From Desulfobacteria bacterium (GTDB lineage Bacteria > Desulfobacterota > Desulfobacteria > Desulfobacterales > C00003060), in contig JAQYVR010000253.1 of assembly GCA_030145395.1 (NCBI GenBank), positions 1 through 35,767 on the forward strand: a stretch of 35,767 bases of DNA, in the 5' to 3' direction. Below the pieces are notes generated by a model. That model did no database searches, had not been told where the DNA came from, and saw only the letters and a program-made list of their open reading frames with translations. The position numbers and the translations under genes were made by a program. Numbering within the stretch: the first letter of the stretch is position 1; the number at the start of each line of letters is the position of its first letter. Shown here piece after piece: positions 33,080-35,767 of this stretch.

Positions 33080-34714
33080 TTATACGTTGCCTTGAAGCAA
33101 GGCCTCAAATCGTTTTTCAATCAAATGAAATGGCAATTCTCCACCTTCCAACAGTTGTTTGTGAAACTGATCGAGGCCCATCTTCATGCCATAAGTCTCT
33201 CTCAGTCGCATGATTTCATAACGGCCCAAGCTATAACACAATTGGTAACCGGGATTAAGCAGGAAATGGTCTATTTGGTAATTGGCCTCTTCAGGGCTAA
33301 ATCCGGCAGAGGTCACCAATTCTGTGGCACCCTCCCTGTCAAGCATACCAGTGGTTAATCCCACGTCGATTTTGCACCGGGCGGCTCTCCAAAGCCTTCG
33401 CTTGCAGTCGACTAGAAAGTCCATTGGATCGTCCACGTAACCATACTCAGCCAAGAGAGATTCAGCATAGTAGGCCCAACCTTCGTAAAACAGCGGTGAC
33501 TCAATTTGGCGTCGCACCGGATTTTCTATCTTCCTTCGAACACTGTCCAACAGATGGTGTCCCGGGAATGTTTCATGGGCAGACAGGAACTTGTATTCGC
33601 GATGAAGCCTCTTCCTGACATGGTCCGCTGCGTCCTTTCCTCTCTGTTCTTCAAGATGTGTGGTCATATAGAAGAAATCTTTTTCCCTGGCATCTGTGCT
33701 GAATGCTGCGCTAAATGAAGCAGAGCTTCGGACAGATCGCAGATAAGTTGGTGTTTCACAAAGTTCCAGCGAAGAGCTCAAATCAACGTCGCTGAAGCCG
33801 TGTTCACGGAAGAAGCGGCCCAATCGGTCTATTTCACGCTGATACAGCGGAATTGTCCCCGTCTTTTCAATATCCGAGGGAGAGTAGGTGTGATACAACT
33901 CCTTCCACGATCTGCCGGGATCTACGTTTTTTTGTAGCTGCTTTAATTGCTCCAGATTGCTCTGCCATTCATCCTCGGCGATTTGAAATACTTCAGTCAG
34001 GCTGCGGACAGACACGAAATGGTCTTTCAGCGTGGCTTCCAAGGTCGAAACAAATGATTGCTGATCAGCAATAGGAGATACTGCGGCCAGAAATTTCCCA
34101 AAGGCGTCCAGGGCCGACCAAGTCTGCTGCAACTCCTGAGTAAGAAGCCTTTCGCTCGTACCAGCATAGCGTTTGCTGATTTCAGTGAGGTAGTCCTTAC
34201 AGTCACTCACCATGGCGAGCGCTGCCTCATGATAAGTCTTTGGAACGCTGTCAATATTATCCATGGCCTGTTGCAGCAGCTTGGGGATTGCTCGCAAGCG
34301 GGCCAGCACTCTTTCCAACTGTTCTTCTAATCCTGACGAAGGTTTTGTCAATGCATGATCAAGTCCTATGAAGGCTATTTTCAAATAGAGCAACGGATTG
34401 TGACGCCAGGATCCTTTCATCTCCAATTCTATCAGGATTCCGGACGCATTCGCCTTCAGCAGTTCAAGGTCTATGAGCTTTTCCAGATCACTCTCATAGG
34501 CGGCCATGAGGTCACATCTATTTTGAAATTTTCGGAGAGTGGAGAGACATTCGTTAATCAGGTCACCATCAAGATTGTCCAGCTGATCATAATACCGGCT
34601 GGCCATCTGGGCCCTGGGAAGAAAGTGGAATTCATCACTGGCACACATAACCGGAAAACATTTGGCTATGTAGTCAAAGTAGTGAAGGGTCAATTCGGCC
34701 TGAGGGTCGCTCAT
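33080..34714 (-). CDS. DUF885 family metallopeptidase-like protein
   Basis: 544 aa, soluble, no signal peptide. SAHETFPGHHLLD (378-390; H380, E381, H386) and YEGWAYYAESL (410-420; E411) are the DUF885 zinc-site motifs. The N-terminal 300 residues are helical with coiled-coil character. DUF885 proteins are related to M32-like carboxypeptidases and gluzincins; the substrate is unknown. First gene of the four-gene group, divergent from the hydrolase at 34850. Confidence 0.88.
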   Translation of the reverse strand: MSDPQAELTLHYFDYIAKCFPVMCASDEFHFLPRAQMASRYYDQLDNLDGDLINECLSTLRKFQNRCDLMAAYESDLEKLIDLELLKANASGILIELEMKGSWRHNPLLYLKIAFIGLDHALTKPSSGLEEQLERVLARLRAIPKLLQQAMDNIDSVPKTYHEAALAMVSDCKDYLTEISKRYAGTSERLLTQELQQTWSALDAFGKFLAAVSPIADQQSFVSTLEATLKDHFVSVRSLTEVFQIAEDEWQSNLEQLKQLQKNVDPGRSWKELYHTYSPSDIEKTGTIPLYQREIDRLGRFFREHGFSDVDLSSSLELCETPTYLRSVRSSASFSAAFSTDAREKDFFYMTTHLEEQRGKDAADHVRKRLHREYKFLSAHETFPGHHLLDSVRRKIENPVRRQIESPLFYEGWAYYAESLLAEYGYVDDPMDFLVDCKRRLWRAARCKIDVGLTTGMLDREGATELVTSAGFSPEEANYQIDHFLLNPGYQLCYSLGRYEIMRLRETYGMKMGLDQFHKQLLEGGELPFHLIEKRFEALLQGNV

Positions 34715-34754
34715 TGAGGAAACTCCATCTATTTCTTGATCGAACTGGTCGATT

Positions 34755-34784
34755 TTGATACCTGATAAAAGGTGGGGCGATAAA
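34755..34784 (+). promoter_or_regulatory. Weak candidate sigma-70 promoter for the hydrolase gene
   Basis: TTGATA (34755-34760), 18 bases, then GATAAA (34779-34784), about 65 bases before the TTG start at 34850. The -10 is poor. The region also serves the divergent DUF885 gene. Confidence 0.25.
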
Positions 34785-34849
34785 CTCTAACCCCGGACAC
34801 CATCCGCAATGTTCTGGTTCATACCATACTTGATACCAGGAGGCATCCA

Positions 34850-35734
34850 TTGAAAGAAGATTACTGCGAACTGATAGAGATCAAGCAGAGAATCCCGGGT
34901 TTTGGTCATTTTATCGGCTCGTGGGTATATAAGGGAGACATCAATTTTGTTGTGGATGTGGGGCCAGCCAACTCAGTGAGTGAGTTGATTAAGGCCCTTT
35001 GGCAGATGAAGATGGAGAGGGTCGATTACGTGCTTCTCACACACATACACATAGACCATGCGGGCGGCCTGGGGCAATTCCTGGAGCGTTTTCCGATGGC
35101 CCGTGTCGTATGTCACGACAAGGGGATAAGGCATCTTGTGGACCCCTCTAAGCTATGGGAGGGTAGTCGACAGGTTCTTGGAGAGATTGCCGAAGCCTTC
35201 GGTCCTTTCAGACCCGTGAAAGAGGAGATGTGCATCCCGCACACTCAGGCAGCAATAGAAGACCTCGACGTCATTGAAACTCCCGGTCACGCGCCTCATC
35301 ATCTCAGTTTCAGTTATAATGAGAACCTTTTTGCTGGTGAGGCGGGTGGCAACTACTATTCCATTCAGGGCATGGATTACCTGCGCCCTGCCACCCCTCC
35401 AAGATTCTATCTGAAGGTCTTCCTGGAGACTATAGATAGGTTGATGGCCCTGAAAGAACAGCGCATATGCTATGCTCATTTTGGAGATGCCCCTGACTCA
35501 ACTCGGATGCTAAAGAGGTTTCGAGTTCAGATTTTGAGATGGAAAGAGGTTGTCCAAAAAGAGATTGCAGGCGGTTCTGATCATATTTTGACGAGATGTG
35601 TGGATCGTCTATTGAAGGAAGATCCTGATCTCAAGGCCTTCGAGCTAATGGGGCCTGACATGCAAGACAGGGAAAGATTCTTTATGGCCAATTCAGTCCG
35701 GGGGTATGTAGAATTCCTGCAAAATCAACGTTGA
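34850..35734 (+). CDS. Metallo-beta-lactamase-fold hydrolase
   Basis: 294 aa, starting with TTG at 34850, with AGGAGG six to seven bases upstream. LLTHIHIDHAGGLGQFL holds the HxHxDH zinc motif, then IETPGHAPHHLSFSY with the next zinc His, and YAHFGDAPDS near the end with the last His. These are as in glyoxalase II and RNase-like MBL hydrolases. Specific substrate unknown. The only plus-strand gene in the window. The stop TGA shares bases with the start of the dispersed repeat at 35733. Confidence 0.88.
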   Translation: MKEDYCELIEIKQRIPGFGHFIGSWVYKGDINFVVDVGPANSVSELIKALWQMKMERVDYVLLTHIHIDHAGGLGQFLERFPMARVVCHDKGIRHLVDPSKLWEGSRQVLGEIAEAFGPFRPVKEEMCIPHTQAAIEDLDVIETPGHAPHHLSFSYNENLFAGEAGGNYYSIQGMDYLRPATPPRFYLKVFLETIDRLMALKEQRICYAHFGDAPDSTRMLKRFRVQILRWKEVVQKEIAGGSDHILTRCVDRLLKEDPDLKAFELMGPDMQDRERFFMANSVRGYVEFLQNQR

Positions 35735-35767
35735 CGGGTTCGTAAGAAGTCCATCTGCGGCGTTGCG
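35733..35767 (+). repeat. Dispersed repeat family 2, copy 2, cut by window edge
   Basis: Its opening 35 bases (GACGGGTTCGTAAGAAGTCC and onward) match the first part of the copy at 27629-27853 at all but two positions, in the same direction. The rest lies past the right edge. Confidence 0.6.

Noticed and set aside
1-35767. tRNA, rRNA, CRISPR array or transposase gene
   Set aside because: No cloverleaf, rRNA segment, regularly spaced repeat array or transposase-like frame was seen on either strand.

Overview
The window reads as a piece of a Desulfobacterota-type (delta-proteobacterial, probably anaerobic) chromosome. The basis is the protein style: Mrp/Mbh-like antiporter operons, a sigma-54 activator with CxxC-bearing PAS domains, several receiver and kinase proteins, and dispersed imperfect-palindrome repeats. 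Species cannot be assigned from the sequence alone. Nearly every gene lies on the minus strand, so transcription runs from high to low coordinates. The only convincing plus-strand gene is the last one.

Left edge (1-2748): a Panacea-domain (DUF4065/SocA-like) gene is cut by the window edge, followed by a receiver-PAS-histidine-kinase protein whose phospho-acceptor histidine position reads Asp. A 197-bp element with terminal inverted repeats follows.

Centre (2749-25422): two complete Mrp-type cation/proton antiporter gene sets, A (2749-12400) and B (16362-25422), lie in tandem in the same orientation. Each encodes MrpB, C, E, F and G, a DUF4040/MbhD-like and an MbhE-like small subunit, one ordinary MrpD (D1), and two further antiporter-like subunits, D2 (493 aa) and D3 (about 590 aa). 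Each also carries two tiny membrane proteins, s1 (43/46 aa) and s2 (80/86 aa), between D2 and D3. No full-length MrpA, hydrogenase or complex I peripheral-arm gene is present. Set A is ordered REC-like, D2-s1-s2-D3, receiver, Usp, E-B-F-G-MbhD-MbhE-C-D1. Set B is ordered E-F-G-MbhD-(MbhE+MrpB fusion)-C-D1, D2-s1-s2-D3, cyclic-nucleotide-binding protein, receiver. The same two modules therefore appear in swapped order. Between the sets lie a sigma-54-dependent regulator with an N-terminal Rossmann-like domain, a 143-bp palindrome and a second copy of the inverted-repeat element. Candidate sigma-54 promoter and activator sites precede set A.

Right part (25423-35767): an 830-bp non-coding stretch; an EI24/CysZ-like membrane protein; an HU/IHF protein; a receiver-DHp protein without an ATPase domain; and a small unknown gene. 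A four-gene minus-strand group follows: DUF885 metallopeptidase-like, ATP-grasp-like ligase, SAM methyltransferase and MFS transporter. It is divergent from a metallo-beta-lactamase-fold hydrolase. A second dispersed repeat family occurs at 27629-27853 and again at the right window edge.

Working model (inference): the two sets make alternative three-antiporter-subunit Mrp-like complexes that exchange Na+ and H+. They are controlled by the sigma-54 regulator, and their activity may be tuned by the associated receiver, Usp and cyclic-nucleotide-binding proteins.
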